Source of the DNA: Drosophila persimilis
Lineage: Eukaryota; Arthropoda; Insecta; Diptera; Drosophilidae
Assembly: GCF_003286085.1 (NCBI RefSeq)
Contig: NW_020825298.1
Location: forward strand, 2,852,001-2,916,000
Direction of reading: 5' to 3'
Length of the DNA: 64,000 bases
Shown here one piece after another: positions 1 through 10,656 of this stretch; the stretch's first letter is position 1, and every line of letters starts with the position of its first letter. The notes beneath the pieces were generated by a model. It did no database searches. It was not told the origin of the DNA and saw only the letters and a program-made list of their open reading frames with translations. The translations under genes were made by a program, and so were the position numbers.

Positions 1-35
1 ATGGATAACCGAATGCCCTACCGCAAGGCCTAGGA

Positions 36-434
36 TTGAGATTGCGCCGTGAGATTGTCTTTCGGATGTTTGATGCCCAACAGACTGCAAATCTTCTGGA
101 GCCAATTCGAATGTTTCTGGCCTACAACCAGTACCATCTGTATCACAAACCTATTGAACTGTTCCCAGCCAAGATATATGACCACTGTCTCACTGAAGTG
201 CTCTTCTGCCATAAGACTTTTGACGAAGTTGAATCGAAAAACACTGGTATAAACTTCTACGACCCTGCTGAATCTGTGCACCCAGTGGTCAATTTTGGGC
301 TTCCCGGAATCCATCCCCTACCGGTTCATGTGCGCCAAGATCCAACGTTTAAGCTCTGCTTTCAGGGGAGTCCTAGTACTAGCGTCCTAGTGGCATACCC
401 CGTGCCTTGGGTGCCGCAAAGTTGCAGATCATAA
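36..434 (+). CDS. unrecognised protein-like stretch at the window edge
   Basis: An open stretch of 132 codons whose middle part reads like an ordinary globular protein, with balanced composition and conserved-looking runs such as NFGLPGIHPLPVHV. I do not recognise the family. The window begins just upstream, so the true start cannot be judged. The opposite strand is also open here for 94 codons, and its tail (ICSLLGIKHP and following) faintly resembles the end of a retroviral-type integrase core. I therefore cannot exclude an old retroelement on the minus strand. Which strand is real is unresolved. Composition favours plus. Confidence 0.3.
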   Translation: MRLRREIVFRMFDAQQTANLLEPIRMFLAYNQYHLYHKPIELFPAKIYDHCLTEVLFCHKTFDEVESKNTGINFYDPAESVHPVVNFGLPGIHPLPVHVRQDPTFKLCFQGSPSTSVLVAYPVPWVPQSCRS

Positions 435-504
435 GACGGTCTCTGAATGATTTCCCTTAAATTCTGCAGTTTTTCCTTTCTCCTCGCTTTGACGGGTTCT
501 TTGA

Positions 505-834
505 ATGTTTACCCAAGCCTGCAAAAAGCAGTTGGATGTTCCTGCCTCCTACTTGTGGCTTTTGATGCCAATCGACTCACCGGCCATGATGGAAGCACGT
601 CCGGAGAGTAAGCAAGGACTCCTTGCCAAGGAGTTTTTAAGGAATCCACGTAGACAAAGCTACTCTGCGAGTATATACCCGCAGCTGGCAAAGTCCCCAA
701 GGCGGTGCTATTCCATATGTTCTGATTTTAAAAACTCTGCTGAAACAGACAGACAACAGCAGGAACCGTTTGTTGTTTCCAAACTGAAACGAGATTACTT
801 GCCAGAAGTTTTACTCCTCAAAAAATTCGATTGA
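505..834 (+). CDS. unrecognised protein-like stretch, basic, 109 codons
   Basis: A 109-codon open stretch with many Arg, Lys and Ser residues, ending in EVLLLKKFD before a TGA. Composition is protein-like and not low-complexity. It follows the stretch at 36-434 on the same strand and may be a second piece of the same unknown gene, or be unrelated. I see no recognised domain, no clear promoter and no polyadenylation signal directly after it. Treat it as a candidate only. Confidence 0.3.
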   Translation: MFTQACKKQLDVPASYLWLLMPIDSPAMMEARPESKQGLLAKEFLRNPRRQSYSASIYPQLAKSPRRCYSICSDFKNSAETDRQQQEPFVVSKLKRDYLPEVLLLKKFD

Positions 835-1060
835 ACTGAATTTTTCACTGCCAAAAGAATAGTATAATAATATTCATGAATGATTAATAAGTAAAACCCT
901 CTGATCACATTGAATGCATTATTCATCACAAATGGAATCAATATACTACCAATAATGTACTTCGTTAATTAAAGCTTACAGTTAACCTTTGACCTAGTGT
1001 AGAAAATTGATTAAACAGCTGAGCAGTAAAACCGACTAATAAAATCCAAAAATTACTTAC

Positions 1061-1144
1061 ATTTCGCACTGGCCGATGCACTTTTAAGCCGAATATCTCC
1101 TCTTTTGCATTGCACAATCATCTTTTGAGAGGATTTAGTTACAT
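1061..1144 (-). other. exon-like segment with consensus splice sites
   Basis: On the minus strand an 84-base block is preceded by TTTATTTATTTATTTGCAG and followed by GTAAGTAA, a near-ideal donor. One frame is open throughout (codon split 1/2 at both ends) and reads VTKSSQKMIVQCKRGDIR and on, ending in KSASAK. The other two frames stop early. A symmetrical phase-1 exon of this size could be a cassette exon of a gene whose other exons lie outside what I can recognise. No partner exon was identified, so it may be chance. Confidence 0.3.
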
Positions 1145-3880
1145 CTGCAAATAAATAAATAAACAATAAATTTCCAGCAGTTTTCATTTGTTTTGCATTT
1201 CCAAACCACACTTAAACCTCTTTACCAAATCCTAAATTTAATTTTTAATTTAAGCTTCATTTTTATGGTCGCTGACCCCAACAGTGCGACAGTTAGGTTG
1301 AAGTTCAATTAAAATGTCGGCCAACCCAGAAAATATTCCATTTTCATAATTTGACAGGCATTGCGGGGCAGACATTTTCGGAGCCCCAACTCGTATCCGT
1401 ACGCGTTGAAGGATGTTTGATGTTTTGTGGACTGAATCCGCAACCGATTGGACGCAAAGCAATGGACAACAGCAGAAACCGCAGTCATGATTAGTGGTTG
1501 TCATGACCTTTGTCCTCTGCTTGGGTCCAGAGATGCTTGGGATACAGGAGGGTGTATGCTCATAGGAGATGGGGGGATTACCACAACAAAAGTTCAATAT
1601 TTCCGATAAGTTAATTGCGGATTTCGCTTGCCAGTGATGCCAACGACATTAAAGGCCAAAAGTATAATTGCAAGTGCCAATCGGCAGCTCACCCAACCCC
1701 ACCCTCCCCTCAGTGACACTCTTACCACTTTGGCTTATCACACGTTGGCACTGTCCTTGCCCCACGCGCCATGCCACATCAAGTGCTAACCGCAGAGAAA
1801 AAGGAAAAGAAAAGGGAAAAAGTGTAAAGGAAAACAAACAAAACGCGACCTGCAATGAAAACGAAACCGCAGAAGCGTGAGGGGCAGCAAAAGTAAAAGC
1901 TACGTAAGCCATTTACTCGTTAACTGTTAATTCAGGGCGGGTGCAGAGCCAGGCGGGAAGGAAGGAACGGAAGGGATCGAGAGGAACGTGCATGAGTGGC
2001 ATGACAAAGCGACGACGCCACCGACACAACACATTTGCACATCAAATTAGATTTAATTTCGAAAAAGCTGCAAAAAATGTCTCTTTTGGCGGAAGAACAA
2101 CAGAAAAAGTGACACAAGACCAAGGAAACACGCAGCGGCAACAAAAAACTAGAAATAATGTGACAACCAACAGACAAAAGGTCGTAAAGAAGCCGAAAAC
2201 ATACAGAAAATGGAGTCACGTGTCCGGGGGCCCTCGCCTAAATTACGCTCCTGGGAGCAGAAACCCACACAGATCCGCACATCCACTCACATGCACCCAC
2301 AAATGCAGCGGCATGTGGCAGAATAGAAAAAAGTCTTTTGGAATACACTTATTCCTGAAATCCTAAACATGCGAAAAGAATCCATTATTCAAAATTTCTA
2401 CATTTTCGCGCCTACTGCTGCTGTTTGACAACACTGAACTGCAATTAACATATCGATAGGTTCCATTAACAGGATTCTGTCTATTAACAGATCACACATT
2501 GGCGCCAAATGTAAAAATTCAAAAACTATTAATTCAGGCCTATGTTATGTTGAAATATCTATTGTTGGCTTTAACTAGACTTGGATCTTTTTTCTATAAT
2601 GTAAGTTGCTTATATTTCGAATCCGTTGCATAATTTAAAAACATATCTTTAGCAGTCCACTTCTCATTCGAATTTCCACGCTCGGCTTCACGGGTTCTTC
2701 AGTCATTCTTCTACAAGGTGACCACAGGAAAAACACAGGCTACAATAACCCTTCATCATATTCGCGCTAAGGACAGGGCATAACAATCCATACTGAAAGT
2801 CCAGTAAAAAGCGTTCCCTCAGCGAAACAAAGGGAAGCGACTACGAAATACCCTGCAAGACGCGTTGGTAAGGAAATCCTTGATTCCCCTGCGGGACTTT
2901 CCCCCTCATTTATTGCTCTATTCAAATTTGATTGCCATGTACGCGGGGACATGTTGATTCGCTTTGAATTTAATTGAATGCTGGACTTCCATTCGGAAAG
3001 GAGTCGCCTCCGACTGCCTCCGATTGCATGTGGAGCTGCCGTCTTCCGTGGCATGGCCGTCTCTTTCTGCCACGGGTGTGGTATCAAGCGAAAATCATCG
3101 GTTTCCATTTGAGGCGTTTAGGAACGGCCCCCCTGGGTAGGTGCGAGTAGGTGTGTGCCTGGCGACTGTTTTGCATTGCAAATGCGGACGGACCCACAGT
3201 GCATTCTTCACGTGTGCGAGGGGCGCTCCTTTGAAGGCACAAGGGGGCTCTGCATTGCATGCTAGCCGAACATGGACCCTTCTAATGTCCTGCTGTTAGC
3301 AAAGTTGCGCTTTTGGTTTCCTCTATGGCTCGCCGGGATTTCATGGCACTTGTAATTCAAAGCCAGTTCCCCTACAAACGGCAGAGTCTGGAAGGAGTAT
3401 TCTCGTAAGGAGAGCTCTCCTGCGGCGGGTTTCTATGGATTTAAGGCAGCACCTCCACTGTAGGGGATGCAGGATTCGTTGCACTTGCTTTTGGGCCAGG
3501 CCAAGCCCACTTTGTGGCTAACTAGTGTCGCTAGGTTGACAATTAAAACTTAATTAAAACCGCATGCACTTTAACCTTCGCCCTGAACTTTAATGGCGCT
3601 TAATTACCATATATTTACATGCAATTCCCGTGATTTCGTGGCGTAACCATGGGATTACATAATCGCTTGTTCCCTCCATTTATCCCAAATGAGACATTAC
3701 CCTTAGCCAGCGAGTTATTAGCTGTTTCTTGATTAAATTATGCCTTGGGCAAAAGGGAGAACCCACTCCCAATTCAAATGTCAACCTTGGCGGGAAACCG
3801 TACAGAATCCACAGATAACAGAGGCTGCTAACATCTCTGTTAAGCGGACAGATGTGCCGGCAGAGCAGACCTGTTGTCGG
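1145..3880. other. intergenic DNA, no gene recognised
   Basis: AT-rich intergenic sequence with scattered open frames on both strands that lack protein-like composition. No tRNA, tandem repeat or clear promoter was seen. The last few hundred bases lead into the RCC1-type gene. Confidence 0.5.
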
Positions 3881-3885
3881 GGCAG

Positions 3886-3895
3886 AACAGCTGAC
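3886..3895 (+). promoter_or_regulatory. E-box-like core promoter motif upstream of the RCC1-type gene
   Basis: AACAGCTGAC resembles the E-box core-promoter motif (Ohler motif 5) found at many TATA-less Drosophila promoters. It lies about 350 bases before the start codon of the RCC1-type gene, a plausible distance with a 5' leader. No TATA box is apparent there. This is inference from motif and position only. Confidence 0.3.
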
Positions 3896-4246
3896 TGCAG
3901 CAGTCTGGCAGCACTCTGGCATTTGTTTACATTTTGCGGTGTGCACAGAACACAGAACACGCCGAAAGTTCGGAATATTTTAAAAACCCCCGACAATATC
4001 AGAGTTATTTCACTTTTACATGTGCAGCCACAGGCAGAGGCACGCGTCCGGACGGCAAGCAGCTCCCAGTGGAGGCCAGAAAGAAGCACAAGTGCAGCAG
4101 CAGTGGAGCCCCCCCGTGCAGCCATCGACGGAGGAACAGCATTGTTGTTGTTGGCGTGACTGCGGCGTATTAAATCAGCGGCAACGACAGAGCGCGAAAC
4201 AGCAACCGGAAGTGCAGCGCGAGGCGTGCAACTGGTGGCCACCGCA

Positions 4247-5601
4247 ATGGAGGTCTTCGCCTGGGTAAGGCCCCCCGAAAGAGACATCGTCTACTGCGAT
4301 TCGCGATTTGAAATGCAAATTAATGAGTGATATCCTCTATCGTTTTTCGTGCTGTATCGTGCAGGGTGCCAACTCTCACGGCCAGCTCGGCCTTGGCTTT
4401 GAATCGGAGCTGTGCATGACGCCGCAGCGCCTGACCAGACACTCCTTCGCCCCCCAGCTGGTGCGCTGCATACGCGGCGGCGGGGGGCACGTACTCGTCC
4501 TGGACACGAGCGGAAGGGTGCACGCCTGCGGCTGGAACAATCGCGGACAACTGGGTCTGGACTCGACGGAGGAGTGCCACAACGAGTTCCAGATGATTCC
4601 CTCAGAGTACTTTGAGGTAAAACGAAGGATGCAATCCATCAAAGGACACTTTCACCTCTCGATTCTTTTAGGAAGTACCCATTGAAACGGTTAGCTGCGG
4701 CTGGGACATCTCTGGAGGCATAACCCTGACCAAGCGACTATTCGTGTGGGGCTCCAACGCCTTCCAGCAGCTGGGGATCTGCCAGCGCGGGTTCATGGCC
4801 GTCCGTCGGCCCCTGCCCGTGCGGCTGCCCAAGGAGGAGCCCGCCCTGGCCATCAGCTTCGGGCTGCGCCACTGCGCAGTGCTCACGCAGGACCACAAGA
4901 TCTACGTGTTCGGGCGGCTGCGCGTCATGGACCCCCCGCCCATCGAGCTGGACATCACGGCCACCACCCTGCACCGCTGCAACACGATGAAGATCCAGGT
5001 GCACAATCCGAACGAGCTGCGCATCGTGGCCCTCTCCAGCGGCCAGCACCACATGCTGCTCAAGTGCGTGGACCTGACCCAGGAGGGCGGCAGCACCAAG
5101 CGGATTCTGTCTTTGGGCGACAACAAGTTCGGCCAGTCCAACGCCTTCCTCTTCGAGGAGGACGTGCGGCAGCTGGCCGTCGGCTGGACCCACAATGCGG
5201 CGCTGCTCCGCAACAACGAGATCCTCATGTGGGGCCGCAACTGCTACGGACAGCTGGGCACGGGCTCGATCAGCGAGCAGCAGGCGGTGCCCCAGCCACT
5301 GAGCCTCCGACTGCCCGACGGCCAGACGCCTGCTCGCGTGCACATGGGGGCAGAGCACGGCCTGCTGCGGACCACAGCCGGCGAGATCTACACCTGGGGC
5401 TGGAACGAGCACGGAAACTGTGGCAACAACAGTACGGAGAATGTGTAAGCATCTCCCTTCTGCCAGTGGTTTGGCTTTAAATTCAATTTTCGATCAATTT
5501 TCAGATGCAGCCCTACGCCGGTGGAAATCCCGGGACGCGTGAAGTTGGCCGGAGCTGGCTCGGGCTTCTGTTACGCCATTTCCGAGTCGTCTGTTAATTA
5601 A
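4247..5601 (+). CDS. RCC1-repeat protein of SERGEF type (seven-bladed propeller)
   Basis: Four exons, 4247-4264, 4365-4616, 4672-5444 and 5505-5601, give a 379-residue protein. All introns are 55 to 100 bases with GT/AG ends. Successive RCC1 blades are visible: FAWGANSHGQLGLG at the N-terminus, CGWNNRGQLGL, FVWGSNAFQQLGI, MWGRNCYGQLGTG and TWGWNEHGNCG. Order and spacing match human SERGEF (secretion-regulating guanine nucleotide exchange factor), including an N-terminal blade that starts directly at the initiator and a C-terminal GWNEHG blade. The family is a cytosolic or nuclear propeller linked to exocytosis through the exocyst; exchange activity is not proven for all members. The start is fixed by the six-residue first exon (MEVFAW), which completes blade one. 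It lacks the long C-terminal tail of the human protein. The orthologue symbol was not assigned. Confidence 0.9.
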
Positions 5602-5727
5602 TTTTATAATAAATGTTAAAATTTCTTTAAATTACTAAACGGAATATCGAAATTGACGAATTTGATGTCGGATCATGAGCAAAATTGTACGAATAATCAA
5701 ACCCAAGCAGTTGGCGCTCTTTCTTCC

Positions 5728-5752
5728 ATCGATAGTTGAAGAAACATCGATA
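5728..5752 (+). promoter_or_regulatory. pair of DRE-like sites (ATCGATA)
   Basis: Two ATCGATA heptamers lie 18 bases apart, at 5728-5734 and 5746-5752. This is the core of the DNA replication-related element bound by DREF, typical of housekeeping Drosophila promoters. They follow the end of the RCC1-type gene and precede the glutamine-rich gene by about 0.9 kb. They probably mark the promoter of the latter, with a leader exon that may end at the AAGAAG/GTAAAT junction near 5894. Confidence 0.5.
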
Positions 5753-6608
5753 GTAACAATGAAGTTTTTCAACCTCCAGCAGCTTTACTTGAACTCCCCG
5801 GAATTTTCGTTGCAAATACTATTTGCCATTTTTACAGTGAAAATAAAGTGCTTTGTTTTTCAAAAACTTAATCTTTTCCACAGAAAAAAGAAGGTAAATA
5901 TGGTAAATGGTAGATTTTTATATATTTTATTCGAAATGTGCGGCTTGCCAGGCAATTAGTCGATGAATTTGAGGGCGCATATGGTTTTTGAAGCCAACAA
6001 GTGCAAATGGCGATGTAGAATCATCAAAGTGCAATGAAATATGCCAAATATTTGCGGCACCGGCCTCTACACACTCGTGTTTCATGATAGATGCCTCTGA
6101 GCAGAGAACTAACTCCCTTAAATAATGGGCAGCACTGAAAAAGTCGCCCAAAATGAGACATCGCTTTTTCTGCGCAAAATGCAATGGATTTGATTGATAT
6201 TTCTTCGATCCGCAGAAGTCTCAGTTTAAGACTTCTGTGGGCATGTGTATGCCGTCATTTTTCGTTCACCAATACACAAACAGATTAACCAGTGCTGCCA
6301 ATAGTTCATCCACTGATACACACACGCACACACAGCACGCAAGCCTCCACGACCTCTGACTGGGCAGCACTGTCGTGTTCGGCGTCTGTGTCGGGCAGTA
6401 ATTCCACGAAACTTCATTGTGTATTAGTAGACCACTCCGCATGTGGCTTTTTCCCACAAATCAGTTGTTTATGTGCAACCGATCGCCATAAACAAACGAA
6501 CAGACGACTTGAATCCGATTACTTCCATTTCGCTCGAAGCAGTGAATGTTCTCGTTCAGCGGTGTTTCTTTCCAATAAACATTTTCATTTCTTTCTCGCT
6601 CAAAAAAG

Positions 6609-7809
6609 ATGTCAGAGAATAGCTTCAACTCAAAGAATTTGGACGATGACGATGAGGACGATGCGATTGCTGCCTCTGAGGGTGTGTATCAATGAATCCT
6701 CCTCCAACCTGAGTATAATCCACGCGTTTGTCTCGCGCTTTAGGCAAAATTTCGAGCCAGGTGGCCAAGCGCATCTGGCAGCCAACCATCGAAGATACTA
6801 CCCCTGGGGTCTGGGAGCCGCCCGAGAAGCCCCTGCCCCACGTGGAGGAGGATGCTCCGATGACTGCCGAGGCCCTGGCGGAGGCTCTAGCGGTGAGCGA
6901 GACCGCCTCGGACTTTATACGCGAAGTGGAGCGCTCTCTCTACGGCGATAACAGCAAGGATCCGGAGAACGGCACCGCCCAGTACTTCAAGGCGGCCGAG
7001 AATTATTCGCTGTTTGGCGCCAACTACATGGGCTTGGAGGAGGACAAGAACAAAAAACCGCCGCCGGGCTTCGATCAAAGCTCCAGTCAGATTGCGGCTG
7101 GATCGGCCGGAGTACCCGGCCAAAGCTACTCGGGGGTAAGTGGTGCTCTTTGAGTGGATGTATCTTGAAAGCAGGTCAGGAACATGATGATTTGTTGGCT
7201 AGAATATGCCCAATATGCCCTCCTTCTTAGCTGTTCTAAGGAAAACCACAACTCTGTCGGTATTTCAGGGACCCTCTTCATCCGGAATGGGCGGCATGGC
7301 AATGTCCCAGCAGCCGCAGCACAAGGCCGCGAATCAGCCAGGACCTGCAGCGATGCCTCCACAGCAGCAGCAGCATCCGCGTCATCCTTCGCCAGCGACA
7401 GTGGCCAGGGTCATAGCCGAGGCAGCAGCTCTGGCTGGAGCTGGGGCTGGCATAGACATTTGCCTGCACGCCCATGGCCATCTGCCCAGTGCCACGGAAA
7501 TGGCCATCGGGCAGCTTTACCAGCAGCTTACGGGCATGAATTTCAATCAGGCCAATAGACAGCAGCAGCAGCAGCAACACCAGCAGCAGCAGCAGCAGCA
7601 GCACCTCCACCACCAGCAGCAGCAGCAGCAACAGGCGGCTCTCCAACAGCAACAGGCGGCTCTCAAGCAGCAGCAGCAGGCGGCTCTGAAGCAGCAGCAG
7701 CAGGCGGCTTTGAAGCAGCAGCAGCAGCAGGCGGCTCTCCTGCAGCAGCAGGCGGCTCTCAAGCAGCAGCAGGCGGCTCTCCAACAGCAGCAACAGCAGC
7801 AGGCAGCTC

Positions 7810-7844
<35 letters not shown>

Positions 7845-8078
7845 CAACAGCAGCAGCAACAGCACTCGGTGGCCAATCCTGGTGTCGCCGCCACTGCCAT
7901 TATGTACGCCAATTTCGAGCTGCAGCAGCAGGTGACCTTGCGTCAGCTACAACTGCAGCAGATTCGCCACCACCAGCAGCATCAGCACCAGCAACAGCAC
8001 CGTACAATACGCGGCATCTACGGGTCCAGTGGCAAGGGACCACATTCCGGACCTCCACATTCCGGCGGTCGCAGATAG
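6609..8078 (+). CDS. unrecognised protein with acidic N-terminus and long Gln/Ala repeat
   Basis: Three exons, 6609-6681, 6744-7135 and 7269-8078, encode 424 residues. Donors are GTGTGT and GTAAGT, acceptors TTTAG and TTCAG. The N-terminus has a run of nine acidic residues out of ten (DDDDEDD). Next comes a well-composed region with KRIWQPTIEDTTPGVWEPP and a putative helix around MTAEALAEALAVSETASDF, then NYMGLEEDK. Exon 3 is rich in Gln, His and Pro, with a hydrophobic stretch (ATVARVIAEAAALAGAGAGI) and, at about residues 252-352, a long tract where poly-Gln is regularly broken by AAL or AALK. The C-terminus is basic and Gly-rich. I do not recognise the family; low-complexity Q-rich tails are common in RNA-binding or transcriptional proteins, but no such domain is seen. 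AATAAA signals lie near 8524 and 8563. Confidence 0.8.
7559..7863 (+). repeat. expanded CAG tract with AAL interruptions
   Basis: About 300 bases of CAG/CAA codons inside exon 3 of the Q-rich gene. The Gln runs of 2 to 17 residues are separated about nine times by GCGGCTCT(C/G), giving a repeated QQAALKQQ or QQAALQQQ unit. Mixed CAG and CAA codons interrupt pure runs. Length is likely polymorphic between individuals. Confidence 0.9.
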
Positions 8079-8579
8079 GCACAGAAAGGCATCCACAAAA
8101 ACAAAAAGAATATTTCTAAGGCACAGATTTTATATATACTTTTATGAAAATGTAAACTCTAATTTGTACGGAGACTCAAATTTAAAGTGGTCCCCAAAAC
8201 GAGAGACAGATTCTCTCTTCTTAAAAAAAAGCCTCAGCATTCCCAGAGCGGGAAATGAATTATTTTTTTTGCCTTACAAAATATATACATATAAATCGTA
8301 GAACTTCCAGCAAAGAGTTCAGACCTTGACAAAATTCTCAATAGAAAACAAATTTTAAAAAACCAGTACATTCTGCATTTGTAAGTGCTTGAATTTTCTA
8401 TGAATATTCTGCACCAGATACCGATTTTCTCCATATATACTATAACATAACATCCTTCCATACGTACACTCCATATATACTGTATACAAAACATTTAAAG
8501 AACAAAGAGAAGCAACCATTCTAAATAAAATGTTAAATACAAAAAAGTATAAGGCCTTTAATAAAGAAATAAAAGTGTA

Positions 8580-8874
8580 AAGAAAGTGAAATTAAATGTA
8601 ATATTTAAATCCAAAATTAAAGACTGCCCAAAGAGATTCTCTAAACAAATGATATATAATTCCAGATATGTCCAAAATTGGCTAAGAATATCCATCATAA
8701 ACGAGGAATGAGTGAAAGAAGGAACACAGTTTGAAGATCTCCAAACACAACCAAAGACTATATTGTATAGATATGGGGTACTTTATAGTCTTTGATAGAA
8801 CACCTTCCAAAATGTACCAAAAGTAGCCCAAATAGTGCCCCTATATACAAGATATACCACCACAAAATTCCAAC
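8580..8874. other. AT-rich intergenic spacer between convergent genes
   Basis: Sequence between the polyadenylation signals of the Q-rich gene and the first protease. It contains no open frame of note. Confidence 0.6.
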
Positions 8875-8880
8875 TTTATT
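8875..8880 (-). terminator. polyadenylation signal of first protease
   Basis: AATAAA on the minus strand, 34 bases beyond the stop codon of the protease ending at 8914. Confidence 0.6.
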
Positions 8881-8913
8881 TTCTAGAAATCTAACAGAAA
8901 TTTATGTTGCTTT

Positions 8914-10077
8914 CTACTTGGCCTTGGCAATGCCAATCCTATTCTGCTCCACATCGAACGACACATAGTGCTCCCTGAAGAAGACATCTCCGATGATCCA
9001 GAAATTGAGCCCCGCCAAGTCCATGAAGCCCGTGATGCAGACATCCCCCTCGTAGGCGATCACATACTCCTGTGGCCGCACCTGGAACTTCTTGCCGGCG
9101 ATGCCGAGCTCCAGGACCGGCAGATAGCTGATTCGCCCACAGGGCACCTGCCAGATGCCGTTAGTGGCATTGTAGGTGGCCCTGATTTTGGTGTTCAGCT
9201 GCGTGATGTCCTCGGTGGGTCCCACTATCAGAGAGGTGCCCGAGTCCATGATGGCCTTGCAGCTGTTGCAGCGACGACACTTCTTCGAGGGGAAACCAAT
9301 GTAGTCCATCGTGAACTGCCACATTTTCTGTTGGGTTACGTTCACGTGGGTCAACGAGCCGTGGTACAGGCTCGAGTTGGAGCCGCCCAAGATCAGCGAT
9401 CCCCCGTCGCCGCTCTTCAGGTGGAACGAGAATATCGAGCTATCGACCAATTTCTGATCGATCATCTGATAGAATGGAGGCCTGGCACCTGTCACGGAAG
9501 CCCCGGGATACGCCATGCCCAGGACCCCATCGAAGCTGCTGCACGTGTCCGTTTGGCTGACCAGCCCGAAGCCCTGGTCCTTGATTGAGATCTGCCCAAT
9601 GGACACCGTTTCCGAGGCTGTCACGCCGCTCACCTTCCCTACTCCGTAGGTGATGCTGAAGGAGGTGCCATTGGCCTTGAAGGACTTCGATTTGGCCGCC
9701 TGGAACACAGCGTTGCCGCACTCCTTGACGCAGGTGCTGCAGTTGGAGTTGGGAATCCATAGATCCGACGAACCCGTGTCGAACTGCACGGTGAACGCCT
9801 GATCGGACACAAACAGAGGTCCGTAGAACTGGGTTTGAAACGCATTAAAGAGCGGTTCGATGGCCTCTGAGGGTGCACTGGTGGTGCTCCTGTTGGCGGT
9901 GCTCTGAGTCGTTACTGCTGGCATTCCGAACTTGCGTCGCATGTGCTTCCGACTGGCCCACAGGTGTCGGCCATGTGGCAGCTTGCGGTGTTTGTGTCGC
10001 TGCATCGCAATTCTGTGAAACGCCTCACTGGCACAGAGGAACGCGCAGAGCAGCAGGATAACCACACGTCGATTCAT
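8914..10077 (-). CDS. pepsin-family (A1) aspartic protease, copy 1 of 4
   Basis: Intronless, 387 residues. The start at 10077 is chosen because MNRRVVILLLCAFLCASEA is a textbook signal peptide and a TATA box lies just upstream; the frame stays open further 5' but without such features. A basic propeptide follows. Catalytic Asp100 sits in FDTGSSDLWIP, flap Tyr144 in SITYGVGK, and the second catalytic Asp278 in IMDSGTSLIVGP, so the active site looks complete. The usual GTPPQ before the first Asp is replaced (FVSDQAF), which is unusual. Paired cysteines and the FDGVLGMAYP motif are typical of the family. Likely a secreted acid protease, perhaps digestive, by analogy with gut-expressed A1 clusters of flies. 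Its neighbours are three further copies on the same strand. Confidence 0.93.
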   Translation of the reverse strand: MNRRVVILLLCAFLCASEAFHRIAMQRHKHRKLPHGRHLWASRKHMRRKFGMPAVTTQSTANRSTTSAPSEAIEPLFNAFQTQFYGPLFVSDQAFTVQFDTGSSDLWIPNSNCSTCVKECGNAVFQAAKSKSFKANGTSFSITYGVGKVSGVTASETVSIGQISIKDQGFGLVSQTDTCSSFDGVLGMAYPGASVTGARPPFYQMIDQKLVDSSIFSFHLKSGDGGSLILGGSNSSLYHGSLTHVNVTQQKMWQFTMDYIGFPSKKCRRCNSCKAIMDSGTSLIVGPTEDITQLNTKIRATYNATNGIWQVPCGRISYLPVLELGIAGKKFQVRPQEYVIAYEGDVCITGFMDLAGLNFWIIGDVFFREHYVSFDVEQNRIGIAKAK

Positions 10078-10116
10078 GTTCGAAACTGTGCTCAACCTCC
10101 AGTCCGCGCTGCAGTA

Positions 10117-10144
10117 CTTATAGTCTTCGAATAGGGCTTTATCA
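10117..10144 (-). promoter_or_regulatory. TATA box and GATA site of protease copy 1
   Basis: TATAAG on the minus strand (10117-10122) lies 45 bases before the start codon. TGATAA (10139-10144), a GATA-factor site, sits about 20 bases further upstream. A second GATA-like GATAAATCA lies near 10231. GATA sites close to TATA boxes are typical of Drosophila midgut protease genes (GATAe targets). Confidence 0.55.
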
Positions 10145-10295
10145 GGCCAAAAGCTGGATTTGGTGGCATAACATTCGCACGTAAGGCCGTGCCATGTGCC
10201 GAAAACACACATAATTTGGTTCTCATTATGTGATTTATCGAGTAATATAGTTTCTATGGGGCGGTGCTGTACTCATAGTTGCGCTTAGTGCGAGA

Positions 10296-10370
10296 GAAGC
10301 GATTGGCCGAAACGAAGCGAGAGAACCGAACGAAGCGAGTAAGCCGAACGAAGAGAAGCGAGTGAGCCGG
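10296..10370. repeat. 18-bp minisatellite, about four units
   Basis: Units start at 10296, 10314, 10332 and 10350. The first three are exactly 18 bases long, with the pattern GAAGCGAGTAAGCCGAAC and a few substitutions; the fourth carries a four-base insertion. It lies upstream of protease copy 1 and beyond the 3' end of copy 2. Confidence 0.85.
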
Positions 10371-10656
10371 GGGTTGATGCACGAAACACTAAACTTTTTA
10401 TAAGAAATAAAAGTACAGTCTTTAGAGCATTTCAGGACTTTGCTTAGACTTTAATGTGCTCTATATTTGATTATCGGACCCGTAAAGCTTTTTAGTTTCT
10501 TTTAAACATTATTTATTATTATATTTGTATTCTATTATATTGATTATTATATTGGACACTATTTATGAATATATTTGAGTACATTTAGACATCTCCCAAC
10601 TCAAATTCAAGCACTTGGATAGCCTAAGATTCATTTGGCATCAATTCAATTCCCAT

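Noticed and set aside
30-314. Minus-strand frame with a tail resembling the end of a retroviral-type integrase core
   Set aside because: The likeness is short and the plus strand has a longer, better-composed frame over the same bases. Not strong enough to call a retroelement fossil.
4738-5412. 224-codon minus-strand frame across the RCC1-type gene
   Set aside because: Antisense shadow of the well-supported RCC1 exon 3.
7278-7912. Long minus-strand Leu-rich and Cys-rich frames
   Set aside because: They are antisense readings of the CAG tract in the Q-rich gene.
8968-9588. Long plus-strand frames across the protease array (also 10615-11688, 11949-13250, 15927-16508)
   Set aside because: They are antisense shadows of GC-rich protease coding sequence and carry no motif of their own.
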